A stretch of 64,000 bases of DNA from Acanthosepion pharaonis (GCA_903632075.3 CAHIKZ030005492.1:62001-126000); one strand, 5' to 3'. Shown: positions 33,500-45,475, numbered from the stretch's first letter. Numbers and translations are program-made. The notes: a model not told the origin generated them from the letters alone.

Positions 33500-33900
33500 T
33501 TTGTGTCTTTTTTTACTGTCATGTCCACTCTGTACAAGTCCCAAGAGCCACTTGAGGTAGAAGGTAAAAGGCACAGTTTATGGGTATATATGAGGAAGAT
33601 AATGGTTGAGCTTAGACTTGAATAGGTTAAGATTGTATTGTTGGAGAAGCATCTACTTAGGAATCAGTTCCACAAAACAATGATTCATGGGAAGAAGCTG
33701 TTCAAGTGGAACATATCTCACCAATGAAATACTAAGTGAATGAGGGTAGTTCATTACTATGTTCATAGCATGGTGGGTTTTAGTCATGAAGGTTAGAACT
33801 GGTGGAAATAAGAAATGTACTTTGTTTGAAAACTTTCCATGAAAATTGCAAGAGAGCAATGAGAGACTTGGGACATTTCATTTGTGTGAAAGGGATTATT
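33500..33900 (-). mobile_element. LINE family B 3' end (minus)
   Basis: On the minus strand the frame near 33859-33653 reads MTKTHHAMNIVMNYPHSLSI, VRYVPLEQLLPMNHCFVELI. This aligns with 36430-36240 (NHPHSFCILLVKSKFHSDSF, FPQTTALWNRHP). That is the FFPRTxxxWNxLP C-terminal signature of many LINE ORF2 proteins, here eroded. The shared 3' UTR contains GGACTTGTACAGAGTGGACA (minus). A short A tract sits at the left end (T-run 33510-33516). Confidence 0.65.
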
Positions 33901-34824
33901 GGCTGGAAAGTAATTTGTCACCCCCAAGGATGCAAAGATGCTTTTAGATTCTATCAAGACTAGAAATTGAAAACTGGACAGCTTCTACCCACATATGGCA
34001 ACAGAACCTTTGAACTAATCTGACTCTTGTAAAGGTAGAGGATAGCATGAGGAGTCAGTACTTACTGGAGTGATACAGGAAACTAAACATTTTTCCAGCA
34101 TCCTTAGTGATGGATCATATGTATGAGTTCTATTTGAGATCTGGAACCTCCCTGGTGCAATTTAGAAATAGTGCCCTGTTTTCATTTTTTTTTTTCTCTG
34201 AAGGGTCATGAATGACCTACAAATATTATGCAGATAATCAGTAGATCAAAGAGTATAAAGATTGTTAAGAACAAATGCAGATACTCACCAATGTATACAT
34301 ACATTTGGTACATTTTTCATGTTGCATACTAGCATTACTCTTTTTAAAACATTTCCTTCTCATTTAGATTGTTAACTTAATGAGTCCTTTTATGATTATT
34401 ATTTGATTGTTATTAAACAAACATAGAAGTTGTTCACATTGTTCCAATTATATTTGTGGACTTTTACTATTATACATAAATGATGGCTCTTAGACAAATA
34501 TGACCATTACTAACAAGTTAAATCTGTAGTAATGGTATAATTTTAGAGTTATCCTTCTCTTAAACTGGTTACCAGTCACAGCTAGAGAACCTGGTCTGTT
34601 CGGCTATTTAATCTTTAGCTGGGGGTATTTAAAGTTAAGTAAGTGAATGTAACAAACAGAACTGAAATTTGAACTTGACTCTTGGATTTCTCATTCTGAG
34701 AAGTTATTTATCACACCATCCACACATACATACGTGTATACATAGATACGCAAACACACACACACACATATATTTTATTGCTATAAATATTATATTTAGT
34801 GGGTACATGTGTTTGAGTATACAT
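33901..34824. other. Unassigned
   Basis: Some sequence beside the LINE B end may still belong to it (to about 34010). The remainder is AT-rich, with (AC)n at 34753-34768. Confidence 0.4.
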
Positions 34825-34960
34825 TTTTTTTAACTAATTCACCCCAACCAAGGTGATAGTGCCACTAAGACACAATGGATACTAGGAGTGAAAGAGAATG
34901 AAAAAACTTTAGTAGGAACTGGAAACCCAATCCTAAGCAGGGAACATGAGATAAACCTCT
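34825..34960 (-). mobile_element. LINE family A 3' tail (minus)
   Basis: Plus strand TTTTTTTAACTAATTCACCC, CAACCAAGGTGATAGTGCCA, CTAAG matches 42195-42240. It is the reverse complement of the family A 3' UTR at 58200-58240 (GCTAGTGGCACACCTGCCTT, GCTTGGGGTGAAATG). The T-run is the A tail of a minus-strand insertion. Confidence 0.6.
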
Positions 34961-35094
34961 ACTCCTGTTCAAAAGATCAGGGAAGAGTGTGAACCGGGCA
35001 AAAGGCAAATCTATCTACTCCTATTGCATAACAGTAAAATTAATATCTACTGACCTAAAGATAAAAAATCTTAATAGAGAAAATTTGCTTTTTT

Positions 35095-35195
35095 GACAGG
35101 AATCAAACCTGTCTACCACTTTTAATCTGTAAAACTGCTTTCAAGTCAAGTGTGCTTTACAATCAAGCCATGAGAAACCATGTTAAGGAAGTAAC
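35095..35195 (-). mobile_element. tRNA-like SINE head (minus)
   Basis: The minus strand reads CATGGCTTGATTGTAAAGCA (A-box-like) and, about 50 bases on, GACAGGTTTGATTCCTGTC with a good B box (GGTTTGATTCC) closed by a GACAGG/CCTGTC stem. That is the T-arm geometry of a tRNA. The anticodon region is not foldable by eye and the acceptor stem is missing, so this is a SINE or tRNA relic, not a functional tRNA. Confidence 0.55.
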
Positions 35196-35213
35196 CAAGT
35201 AAAGCTCAATTAG

Positions 35214-35215
<2 letters not shown>

Positions 35216-35260
<45 letters not shown>
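35216..35260. repeat. (AT)n microsatellite
   Basis: About 22 AT units. Confidence 0.95.
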
Positions 35261-35264
<4 letters not shown>

Positions 35265-36126
35265 GTACCCATATAATATATTGTTTGTAGTGGTAAGAAA
35301 TACTGTTAAATTTGAAAAGTCCCTTATTTGCTTAATACATTTATATATAAAGTATAAGTGATATAAGAACAAATCTGTATTTTTTCAAACTAAAGTCTCT
35401 TTCTCTTTCTTCCTCTTTTATATATTCTCTTCTTTTTAGCTTTCTCTTGTTTTCCGTCCTCATTGGTGAAAAAAACATTTTTTTGCACATTTTGGGAATA
35501 AAGAATTTCTATATAGTGGACTTCTAAAAAAAAAGAATGATATATTTGTGGAAAGGTAACATCACTGATATTCTGAATAGTCAATATTCAAACACAGTAA
35601 TTATTTATGCAGTGAAATATGCAGCCAATTCTAATTTATAAGTTAATTTTTACTGATGTTATTTCAAATTCATTTTACCAGATATTTTGATGTTTCAGTT
35701 ATTTCCAATTGCTACTTATTTTGAATTGTGACTAATTACTGAGAGTGTATCAAAAGTGTAGCTCATCTTCATTTATATTCAATAACTCCCCATTCTAAGT
35801 ATACCATTTTCAATATGTTGAGGTTACAGCTTTCTCACGAATTGACTCTTTGTAATAGATTTACATATTTGTCTTAGAATTATCATGGTGAAGTCTTAAA
35901 AGTTAAACTGTTGAGAGGAAAACATCAACAAATTTTTGGTGATCTTCCCATTCAGTAATGTAATAAAGCTTCAAACTTTTGTCAATTATTGCTTTCTTTT
36001 TGAGACTGTCTTTTGGCAAATCTTTCTTCAAAGAGACAGGAATGCATATCTGGATTCCCAATGCCTGTTTTCAAGTGTTTACTTTCTTTGCTGGCTTTCT
36101 TTGATTGCAAGATGCTTGACAAACTT
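35261..36126. other. AT-rich DNA, nothing recognised
   Basis: A pyrimidine-rich patch (35395-35455) gives a Lys/Arg-rich minus-strand ORF without a domain. Confidence 0.5.
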
Positions 36127-36435
36127 TTTTCTTTTTTTTTTTACAGTAAGATTCACCTTGTACAAGACCCTGGGGCCACATGAGGTAGAGGGTTACAATA
36201 AGGGGTAGTTTATATGGGGATAGGAGAGGAAGATAATAGTTGATGCTGGACTTGAAATGGTTAAGATTGTAGTGATTGGGGAAACATCCTCTTGGGTGTC
36301 TGTTCCACAGGGCAGTGGTTTGTGGGAAGAAGCTGTCTGAATGGAATTTACTTTTCACCAATAGAATACAAAAGGAATGTGGGTGGTTTTCTACTATGTA
36401 AGACATAAAGTTTAGACCTGGCAGAACCAAGGAAT
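36127..36435 (-). mobile_element. LINE family B 3' end with A tail (minus)
   Basis: The minus-strand frame from 36430 encodes FMSYIVENHPHSFCILLVKS, KFHSDSFFPQTTALWNRHPR, then FPNHYNLNHFKSSINYYL, the terminal C-x-FFPRT-x-WNxLP region of LINE ORF2, in one open frame. The UTR reads TGTGGCCCCAGGGTCTTGTA and CAAGGTGAATCTTACTG, followed by an A/AAG tract (36128-36142 as T on plus). This is a 5'-truncated insertion. The second copy at 33500-33900 is more diverged. The 119-codon ORF includes UTR and tail, so its last ~40 codons are not protein. Confidence 0.75.
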
Positions 36436-39400
36436 TGTTCCTTTACATTGCCCATTTTATTTTCATTCATTAGTTGATTAGCATTGTGGCATTGTTATTG
36501 CCTATTTTAGACATTTATAAACTTCTTCATACTATTAAGTTTAAAGGCATAATCCATTCATCAGAATAGTATGAACCATGTTCGTACATATTTATTTTTT
36601 GTAAACTCTAGATCAACCACAACCACATTGAGATTTCCCTACTTGGAAAAGTAAAACTTGCTTGTTTAAGTAATATTCATTGATTAACATCAAATTCAAA
36701 CTTGGTGTTTTAGTGTTAGGAAAAAAAACAAACCTTGTTAATTTGACTTGTGTATACATGTTCTAGACAACAATAAGTATTTTTGAATGGAAATTGCAGC
36801 TTGGCTGAATATCAGTATCTGAACATTTGAACCTTCATTATCATTTAGAAATGACATTTTTTCTTTAATAATTTAAAAACACTAGGGTGTTATTGTCCAT
36901 ACAGTTTTAATAAATTAAGAAATGACTATAAGATTACTTTTCCAATATTCAGTAACTGTCAGGTGCTAATTAAATGTTTGGAGAATTTAAGGTATAAAAT
37001 AGCTTCCTCAAAGAAAGAAAAATTGTTTTGAAATGAGATTTTTTTTATTTCTTGGTGGACTGCTTTCAAGATATGTGTGAAATGTCCAACAAGATGGAAA
37101 ATTCTAGTTGACTGATGAATTTGTTCAAATTCACTAAACAATTGATTATCAACTAAAATCTTTAAAATATTTGTTAAATATTTCCTCATCTATCAAAAAT
37201 AAAAAAGAGTGATAAACTAAAAATATAAAATCATTTTAATTTATAACAAATTCTTAATTATTCTTAGCAATGTTAATTATGCTAATTGATACAGAGGTTT
37301 GTTTTATTCCCAATATTTTGTGGCCAAAGAAATTCAAATGGAAAACTGTATTTGTAGTGACTTGGAAGTGAATACTTTCATATCTAAAACTCAAATGAAA
37401 AAACAATCACACAACTTCACTTAAGTAGGAAAAATATGGATCAAGGGAGATTAAAAAATATGATTAACAAAACCAAATCAATCAAAATATGACAGGAATA
37501 CTTTTTTTTAACCAATTAAATTAGAGAAAGGAATTTTAACATGCAATATTGTTTTTGAACCAATCAAAACTTATTAAAAAAGTTTTGATAAATCTTTACT
37601 AGGAAACTTTTCAGGGCCAATATAAACAACTCACCAACTCAATTCACTGTGAGATGGCGTTTCAACTTCAAGTGTAAACATCATGCATTTTTATTTTGCA
37701 AGCTTTTTCTACACATGCATACCGTAATCTAATAAACACTTCCAGAACTAACCATACCAATATTTGTTTATTCTAAATCCTAGCCTGCCAGTGTCTAATG
37801 TTTTGGAGTTAATTAGAAATCTTAATACAAATTCTATAGGAATTATGATTAGGAATTTCTAACAACTTTTATATATCAAGAAACATTCCAGGTTTTTAAA
37901 TAATGTAAAGATGATTGTTCCATTTGAACATGTATTTTCACCTTTGCTATTCCACCCATTATCTTTTGGTCAGAACACTCTTTAGCTTTCGTTGAAGTAT
38001 ATTACAAATAAATAAATCTAAATAAATAAGCATGGTCCCCTGCCAAGATATTGCACTGACTGAATTTTGGTTTGAGAACTAATGGACTCTTGACAGATCA
38101 GAGGAATATACTTTTATCCATTAGACAATTTCTCTTTTTGGTCTGTAGACAATATACAATATACCTGTCAAAATCAAAAATAAAAGTTGTAAAAAGGTAT
38201 TGACTTCTGCTACTTTATATATGTATATAGTTATATCTTGTAAAACCTTCTCACTTATTAAATAATAATTGTCACTTACATTGAAAATTAGATTGAAATG
38301 AATAGATATTTTTTGCTAATGCATTATAAAATGAACTTTAATGATTGGCAATTATATAATAAGTGGCATCTTACAAATGACTATATATTATATTTCTTTT
38401 TAGTTACTTGATATTGCTTTAATTTTGTTTAATAAACAATCAATAAAAAGTCAAAAACATTGATGAAAGGTGAAATATTATCTCATGAATTATACAAAGG
38501 CTTTTGAAAACTTAGCAATTTCAAATTGTGATAAGCTGCTTTATATTTTTCTGTAGTTGGCTTTCAATAGCAGTAAGTTTAATCTTCAACAAGTGCTTCA
38601 TGTAACCTTGTGACAGACTAAGCTCAAATAAGTAAATAGTTAGAAATTCAAATGCTGATTCTCTAGGCAAGCCGGGTCTCCCGATTTTGAAAATTGTCAT
38701 AGTACGTCCCTATAATCCCCTCTTTCCACTATTTGGGTTTACTAAGTTCAGATTAATATAATATCATTAGCTATGGTAAAAGATTGATACTTACAGAACC
38801 TATTGAAGCTACAATGGCCAGAAGAAAATAACTACTAATGAGCTTGTGTTAGAGCAGAGCAGGGGAGATAATTTAAAGACAAGAGGTTAAATTACGTAAT
38901 GAGAACTGGGAGGCTTAAAGTAATAGACATACATTCTAACAATTATAAATTATTTCATAGCTGCTTGATTAAATTTTAATGAGGAAACCTTTGTTAAATA
39001 AAGAATGGGATTTAGAATGTGCAATTTTATCAATAGAATTTCTCAATGCAATAATTGAATATATATGAAAGTGACCAATAACAAAGATTTTATTTATACT
39101 CTGAAAAAGTTTCTTGAAAAAATGTTCATAAATCTGCTTTAATCCTTTAACTATTGTTATTGAGCTATATAAACCATATGTTGTAAGGTTGATAAATCAT
39201 AAAAAAAACAAATCAAATAACCTTGTTATAATCTAATATGAACTCTATTGAAATCTTTTAAAAACATGCTTGAATACTTTCAATTTTCTTACCACTCAAC
39301 ATTTCTAGGGAAAAAGTATCCTGAAGATAAAAAGAATAAAAAGTAAAAATGAGTTTTATATGAAGACAACTACAGAGAATCATTGTATTTTCAATGACGA

Positions 39401-39499
39401 CCCTTGAATAAAATGTTTATTAGGGCTGAAGCTTACATCAGACCTCATACTTTTATATATGATCCTTTGCAAAAGACACTGCAAAGATGGTCGATTCTC
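36436..39499. other. AT-rich DNA, nothing recognised
   Basis: Three kilobases without a supported feature. The ORF at 36959-37189 (minus) has no domain. A GC-richer 60 bp at 38660-38720 has no match in the window. Confidence 0.5.
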
Positions 39500-39539
39500 T
39501 GTAACACTATAGAAAATACTTGACTCCTTCTGTTGTGGT

Positions 39540-40420
39540 CAGTTATTACAAGTGTCAGATCAAATCAAAAATGGAGTAATGCTGCCATATCTGTGCTGGA
39601 GCTGTTCAATCTTTACTTTCCAGCCTTCATCGCTTCCTGTTTTCCTGGGCTTTTCCTGCAGTCGTTTACCATTTTTAGTTCACTATAGAAGTTTTTCTTA
39701 AGCAAAGTATCATCTTTAAGTTTTACTACATGTCCTATGCAGTGTAGTTAATGTTTACAGATAATTGTTTTAACATATTGAGTGAATTTGAAGAAGGACA
39801 GCAGTTTGAAATATGGCAAGACCAAAGGACATTTTGTATTTTTCTGAGATAGCATTTGTGGAATCTTAACTGTTTTATGTGTCAATGATAAGGAACTCCT
39901 GTTTCATACAAATACAAAAGCACTGAAATAACACAGGCATTATAGACTGTTAACTTAGTCCTAAATGAAAGGCTTTGTTGAGATCAAACCAAAGTATCAA
40001 GTGACTTGAAACTTTTAATTGCTTTCTGCAGGTGTAGGTCAATCTCATAATCTGAAATTTTATGATGGTTTAAAATATTCCTGATGTATGGAAACTTTTC
40101 AATACTTACATATACAGTTTCTCTGAAACTGGGTTGAAATATGGCAACAGTTTACAAGTTGCACAAAGCATGTTCACTAACAACTGCATAGCCTACTGAA
40201 AAGTCATCAACCTATAAGATATCTTGAATTATTAAAGATAATGATTTTATCCTTGACTGAAAACAATTATTATTGAAAAGTTTACTTGCTAATACAACTA
40301 TACAAAGCGTCACTCATCATCATTGATAAATAGATTGAAAACAAAGGAGAACCAAGTAGATCCTCTTGTTTAACACCATTCTCACCATTCTCACAGGATT
40401 TATTTGTTTAATACTGACCA
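39540..40420 (-). mobile_element. LINE family D, RT palm to C-terminus (minus)
   Basis: Read from 40420 leftwards: NGVKQEDLLGSPLFSIYLSM (RT motif B/C approach), then EIDLHLQKAIKSFKSL, TKLTVYNACVISVLLYLYET, HIKQLRFHKCYLRKIQN, HVVKLKDDTLLKKNFYSELK. The order (start of thumb, TKLxVYxAxVLxxLLYxxET, HFHxRCLRxIL, GHVxRMxDxRLPKxxFYxEL) is that of a widespread LINE lineage different from families A-C. Several frameshifts and stops. The N-terminal part of the same element lies at 42500-43330 beyond an inserted block. Confidence 0.7.
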
Positions 40421-40440
40421 TATTGAACAGAAACAAAACA

Positions 40441-42010
40441 GAATGACCAGTCAGAATTGTAATACTGGTGCACTTCGATGATTTGGACATTGACAAGATT
40501 ATAGGCATAATAAATTAAATATATTTTATATTCTGTGCTAATAGGAATATATACTTGAAAAACAAGGTGGATAAAAAAAGTAAAGGTTTATTGTAAAAAA
40601 CCAGTACAATAAGAATAAAGGTAACAGTTATACACAAGGTTGTCGCAAGTTAATCCGGTAGTGAGTGCTACTATTGAAAGGTCGGTAGTTCTCGCGTAAG
40701 TCTGAGTCATACTCAACAGATCCCAGCTAGTCTCTGTAGTCTGTTGACTTACAGATACTTATAGTTAGTTACTACCTATAATGTAGTCAGTCATGGGGTG
40801 ACAGGTTATCCATTACATCAATATACAACAATGGTGATATACCAGAAGGCCTAAATAGATATGTTTCCATAGCACTACCTAAGAAGCCAGTTGCACGTAA
40901 ATGAGAACTCCAGACAATCAGCCTTTTCAACCATATAACAAAACTTATCATTAGAATTAAACCAGAAATAGTATAAGAATAGTGAAGGTTCATTAAAAAC
41001 ACTTGAACAAGGAATGCAGTATTTCTGCTCAGAAGAACTGTTGGAACTGCTATATAATTTAGACTTATTTAGAAAGGATATAAAAATAATCCAGATCCTA
41101 TACTGGCAGCAAACTGTCTGCATACAGGTAGAAAATGAGTTCAATAAATATACAAAAATAGAAAGTGGAGTAAGACAAGTCTTCTTACTGGACTTATTCA
41201 ACCTATACAGTGAGGTGATTATGGGAAAATTAGCAGTCCTACCAGGATTTATTATTGGCAGCCACAATCTTAACAACATAATATATGACACAGTATTAAT
41301 AGCAGATATAGAAAGGAAACTATAGGTAATGAAAGAATGTGAGATGAAAAGCCTAAGCATCTATTGCAAGAAGATAAAATGTAATATTGTTAGCAAAAGG
41401 AACAGACAAGTATGCAAATTTCCAATTGTAAATTCCAAAATAAAGCATGTACAAATATCTCAGAAGAATTTTAACAGAGGACAGAAAGTGTGACACTGAA
41501 ATCTGAAGGTGCATTGAAATTACAAAAGATTCCTTCCAAAAGCTAAACAAAGTAAGAAAAGATTGCTGAACTGTTAATACCAGTTCTCCTATATGATAGT
41601 GAATGCTGGACAATCTCCTCACAGATGAAAAAGAGTCTTGAAGCAAAAGAAATGTGGTTCTACAGAAGGATACTGAGAATACCATGTATTGAACATGTAA
41701 GCAACAACAAAGTTTTAGAGACAATGGAAACAAAAAGTGCACTTGTAGTTCAAATCTCAAAGAGATAGTTTAAATTTCTAGGGCACATAATGAAGAAAGA
41801 GGGCTTATAAAATTTGATACTCACAGGATATATTGAAGGCAAGAGGGATAGAGGAAAGCAGCACATAACATACCTAACAAGATTGAATAAATGGATGGCA
41901 GAACAGGGATTAGGAGAGACATCAAAAAGACTAAAAGCTACTAAGGACAAGAAATTGTAGCCATGATCGTCAACATCCTGAAGGGACATGGCACATAGGA
42001 GAAGAAGATT
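40441..42010 (+). mobile_element. LINE family C copy, interrupted by LTR-like insert
   Basis: 40441-40533 encodes FDDLDIDKIIGIIN. After the insert (40534-40817) the frame resumes with YNNGDIPEGLNRYVSIALPK. From 41014 a 103-codon ORF gives ELLYNLDLFRKDIKIIQILY, QVENEFNKYTKIESGVRQ, then LNNIIYDTVLIAD, where the Y-A-D-D catalytic box has lost residues. The thumb/C-terminus follows in other frames: VLLYDSECWTISSQMKKSLE, RQFKFLGHIMKKEG, GKRDRGKQHIT. The 3' end CATCCTGAAGGGACATGGCA, CATAGGAGAAGAAGATTGAA is the best copy of the family terminus and lacks poly(A). A segment between motifs 2 and A is missing near 40980. Confidence 0.8.
40534..40817 (-). repeat. Solo-LTR-like insertion inside LINE C
   Basis: The ~284 bp block breaks the LINE C reading frame between matching halves. 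It begins TGTGCTAATAGG and ends GGTTATCCATTACA on the plus strand, so it has TG...CA termini on either strand. On the minus strand it reads TGTAATGGATAACCTGTCAC with an AATAAA-type signal (ACAATAAACC). No internal coding region and no second copy. I could not identify an exact 4-6 bp duplication; an AATATA repeat (40519-40524 and 40819-40824) is the nearest. Confidence 0.5.
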
Positions 42011-42194
42011 GAAATTTATCTGAGTTTCCATACCCTAATGGAAAAGACCTAATAACTGACACATCTAGACACAGCTCAATTTTTGTAAGAATTCTCCAAA
42101 GAACTTCCCTATCGGTTAAGATACGTCAACAAAGAAATTGATATAAGTCCTGATTTGTTCAACATCCTTTTCTCATAGTTATCTTATTTATGTA

Positions 42195-42485
42195 TTTTTT
42201 TTAATCATTTCACCCCAAACAAGGCGATTTTGCCACTAAGATACAGGAGGTGAAAGAACATGAGAAGACTTAAGTGAGGAGAGGACAGGGTTCAGGAAGA
42301 CAGAAGATGGGGATTGACATTGCATTTAAATTCTTGATAATTGATGGTGGTAGGGAAGTAAAAATGGAGAGGAGCTCCACAGGTGAGAAGTATGAGAAAA
42401 GAAACTGTTAGAATAGAAGAGACAGTGGCATGTTGCTAGTTGAACATTCCCAATCGACTTAAATTCATGCAGTTGAGGCATTAAG
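42195..42485 (-). mobile_element. LINE family A 3' end (minus) with A tail
   Basis: T-run then AATCATTTCACCCCAAACAA, GGCGATTTTGCCACTAAG is the reversed family A UTR. Further right, AGAAGATGGGGATTGACATT, TTGATAATTGATGGTGGTAG and TTAAATTCATGCAGTTGAGG match 23640-23830. Inserted next to LINE D. Confidence 0.65.
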
Positions 42486-42499
42486 GGCAAAAAAAAGGT

Positions 42500-43330
42500 T
42501 GCTGTAAAGATTATGATGATTGTATGTAATGAACATGATGATTCAGGTAGAACAATGTTTATAACATATTCATTTAGCTGATTTTAGATGATAACAAAAG
42601 CTAAGATTCTGCCAGTTGCACACAATAAAGTGATTTCTTTGGAGTTATTACATTCTACACATATGCCCTTATCTTTGTCAAGTGACATAACATTGGCTTC
42701 TTTCCCCATTTTGCAGTACCATTCCTCATCTTGAAGTATCACATCTCTCCTGATAAGCAATTTGTTCATCATCAAACAGACAAAGATTTCAGCACTGGAA
42801 TAACATCCATCTTTTGTGCTTTATACAAATTTAATCCTTTTATTGCGCATCTACACTTGTCCCCTTATTTGGAGGGTCAGCTAAACATTCAAGTTTGGGT
42901 ATCTACTGCAAAGTGGAAATTACTCTAAAATTCTACTCTCTGTTCAGTTGCTTAGGTAAGTGTTTGCTCCATTTTCTAGTGATATTGCTACCATTAGTGT
43001 ATAGCTCTTTTCTATCTTTTGATTTTACAGAGGTTACTGTTGATGTTTTTTTATCTAAGTACCCATTTGAGGAGATTGTACAACTACTTCCTGTTATAGG
43101 TGTTGGCATCTGCTTAAATATCTCTCACCAATTTACTGGTCCCTGATATTGTGCACTGCTCTTTCAACCTCAGATTTGATTTTTCTTGTGAGAGCAAGTT
43201 TTATCCTTTTGTAATTTTGGCAGATTTCCATTCCTTAAGTGATTTTGAATATTTCTCTTTACTGACGATATTTTCTCTACTTTCTGATCATTTTCATTGA
43301 ACCAGTCCCAATGTGAGTTTTTGAATGACA
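42500..43330 (-). mobile_element. LINE family D, linker and RT N-terminus (minus)
   Basis: Minus strand from 43330: HWDWFNENDQKVEKISSVKR (cf. DWFDENDxxI...KR between endonuclease and RT in this lineage), then NGYLDKKTSTVTS, ITRKWSKHLPKQLN, QKMDVIPVLKSL. The 63-codon ORF 42775-42584 follows, containing KDKGICVECNNSKEITLLCA and TGRILAFVI (RT motif 2, CxNYRGISLLSxxGKIxARVI), then NQLNEYVINIVLPESSC. The RT block that should follow is absent and the next recognisable part is at 40420, so the element was split and partly deleted by the material at 40.44-42.49 kb. Confidence 0.7.
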
Positions 43331-43447
43331 CTGAACATCAGAACAAATAAAGTAAATGTGATCTCCAGTTACTTTCCACTCACCTCTTTACACTCATATC
43401 TATAGGTGCAAAACTCTTTTGAAGCTATTCTTTAATAACTGCCTTAC

Positions 43448-43448
<1 letters not shown>

Positions 43449-43486
<38 letters not shown>
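43449..43486. repeat. (AT)n microsatellite
   Basis: About 19 AT units at the left edge of the hairpin repeat. Confidence 0.95.
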
Positions 43487-43489
<3 letters not shown>

Positions 43490-43643
43490 GTACATTTAGT
43501 GTTAATAAAATAGTGCTCAATGTAATATAATCACCAGTAGCACAACTCAGAGTTTCATGCACAATGCAATCTTCAGCTACTCACCACCTAAAGATTGCAC
43601 TGTGCATGAAACTCTGAATCATGCTACCAGTGAGGAATAAGAT

Positions 43644-43687
<44 letters not shown>

Positions 43688-43690
43688 AAT
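43490..43690. repeat. Hairpin repeat with flanking AT and GT microsatellites
   Basis: CAGAGTTTCATGCACAATGC, AATCTTCAG (from 43549) pairs with CTAAAGATTGCACTGTGCAT, GAAACTCTG (from 43588). The outer parts TAATCACCAGTAGCA and TGCTACCAGTGAGGAATAA extend the stem. The flank TAGTGCTCAATGTAATATAA in reverse resembles the TTGAGCAC block of the 14.3 and 19.1 kb copies. Followed by (AT)n(GT)n to about 43685. Confidence 0.75.
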
Positions 43691-45149
43691 TAAACATACA
43701 ATAGGGCAACAGTAAGTCTATAACCTGACACAGTTATGAGATAGATTTTGATTTGGAATTTTTTTCTGTCTCTGTAATTAATGGAAACGTGATGGGTTAA
43801 GTGCAATGACAAGGAAGATTATTGTTTTGAAAATGTATATTGTTCATAATGAAGACATTTTTTATCATTTCCTGAAGCAATGAAATGATTATTCTAATTA
43901 CAAAAACTTCTATAAAAATTCAAATGAAAATCCTTCTGTAAGGATTATAAAAAAGATTCAAGACTTGATAAAAAGTAAACTAAAAAATCCAATGAATAAT
44001 TCTGTTAAAACAAAAAAAAAACTTTCTGATTTAATTTTCTTCCTGAAATTCACAAACCTTTTCAATTGATTTGAAAGTTTAATGCATACAATTGTTTATT
44101 ACTGTCCTCAACTACCACTCAAATCAAATATTAAATAAAAATAAAGATATTTTTGCTTCATATCAATCAAAGAGATTTATATATTAATGATGGACTCATT
44201 TAGATTTTCTTGTCAATATTTTGTGGTGCTAAGTAACATTATGAAATCTGCTAATTAATGAAAAAGTGATCATTTACAGAGTGAAGAAAAATACATTGGC
44301 CTTGTAACTTTCATGTTTCAAATATTTGAACTTGAGCTAAATTTCATTAATAATATGTACAGTCTTATATTTTATAAATCAGTCTTGGTTTGAAAGGTGT
44401 TCTATCATAATATTTTATATTGCTTCACAGAATTTGTTTTATATAGTTACAGTCAATTTGCCAAGTTGAAAATACGTCATTATTTGTGGGGTTTTAGAAA
44501 TCTTAGTTCAAATATTTCTATGCTTTCATTATTTTTTCCTTTACTTTAGTTTCTGATTTCAGTACATTTTAGATATTTATTGTTCTTTTTGTAATTTGAC
44601 AATATAAAATATAATTTTTGTATATTGTTTGAAGTGTATTTTTAGTTTATTTATGGTTTGAGTAATTACTGGTGTTTGAGTCAAATTAAAATGTATTTTG
44701 TTTACTTTTACATTTTTTTCTGGCATGCTTGTATTTCTACATTTCTTGCAGTGTTTTGTGCTTTATGCATTGTTTTTTTTTTTACATATTTGTGATTTTG
44801 CTTTTCTGTCTGCTTGTCAACTTCAAAATGTATCAATGTCTGTGTACCTTTGTTTTGTTTTTGTTTCTTATTTTTATTAGCTTTATAAATTTGTTGGTTT
44901 TATTTTTGTCTACTCATTATTGATTTTCAACAGACATAATTTTTTATTATTTTTGTCTGATTAAAAATATTTTTTTTTATATCATTTATTTGTTAATTTT
45001 CAAAAATATTTTGTTTGTTTTCATCTACAAATCATTACCAACCAAATATTTTATTATATGCTCATATGAATAATGTAGATTGCCTTGCAAGTAGAAGACA
45101 ACAGATAAATGAGAATGGGATCAGCATTAACTTAAAAATAATCATTACT
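43691..45149. other. AT/T-rich DNA, nothing coding
   Basis: 43770-43815 resembles 18555-18590 (possible old repeat). 44.5-45.0 kb is T-rich; the two overlapping ORFs at 44698-44923 are Phe/Leu/Val-rich products of composition. Confidence 0.5.
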
Positions 45150-45160
45150 AATGTACCCTA

Positions 45161-45464
45161 ATAAGGAAGCATGGTGGAATAATGGATAGCAGCTCAGATT
45201 GAGGAATTGGAGAGCCAAGTTTGAATTCCAGTCGAATCCATTATATTCACTTACGTACTAATACCCTTGGGAAAGGTATGAATCCTCTTCTTCTCTCCTC
45301 AGCTATGGGTAAATAGCAGGAAAGACCAGGTTTTATAGCCTTGGATGACAACTGGTTTACTGCAGAAAGAAATGGCAACCTACTGCGGGAAAAAAATCTG
45401 CCTCATGTATTGAAAGATACATGAGCGCCTAAGTGTGTATCACTTATGGCACATAACTGAACTG
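45161..45464 (+). mobile_element. tRNA-derived SINE with 11 bp TSD
   Basis: The 304 bp element is flanked by the perfect duplication AATGTACCCTA at 45150-45160 and 45465-45475. The head has an A-box-like TGGTGGAATAATGGATAGC (45173) and a B-box-like AAGTTTGAATTCC (45211), spaced as in a pol III promoter. The body has CCTTCTTCTCTCCTCAGCTA-type sequence, then GTAAATAGCAGGAAAGACCA and TGGCAACCTACTGCGG. The 3' end ATGGCACATAACTGAACTG has no poly(A). It is the most complete member of the family also present at 2020-2240. Confidence 0.85.
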
Positions 45465-45475
45465 AATGTACCCTA

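Noticed and set aside
35095..35195. Functional tRNA gene on the minus strand
   Set aside because: B box and T-arm stem look good, but there is no acceptor stem or foldable anticodon arm, so it was called a SINE-like relic.
42584..43146. Small host genes on either strand
   Set aside because: The minus-strand frame is RT motif 2 of LINE D, and the plus-strand ORF at 42895-43146 is its shadow.
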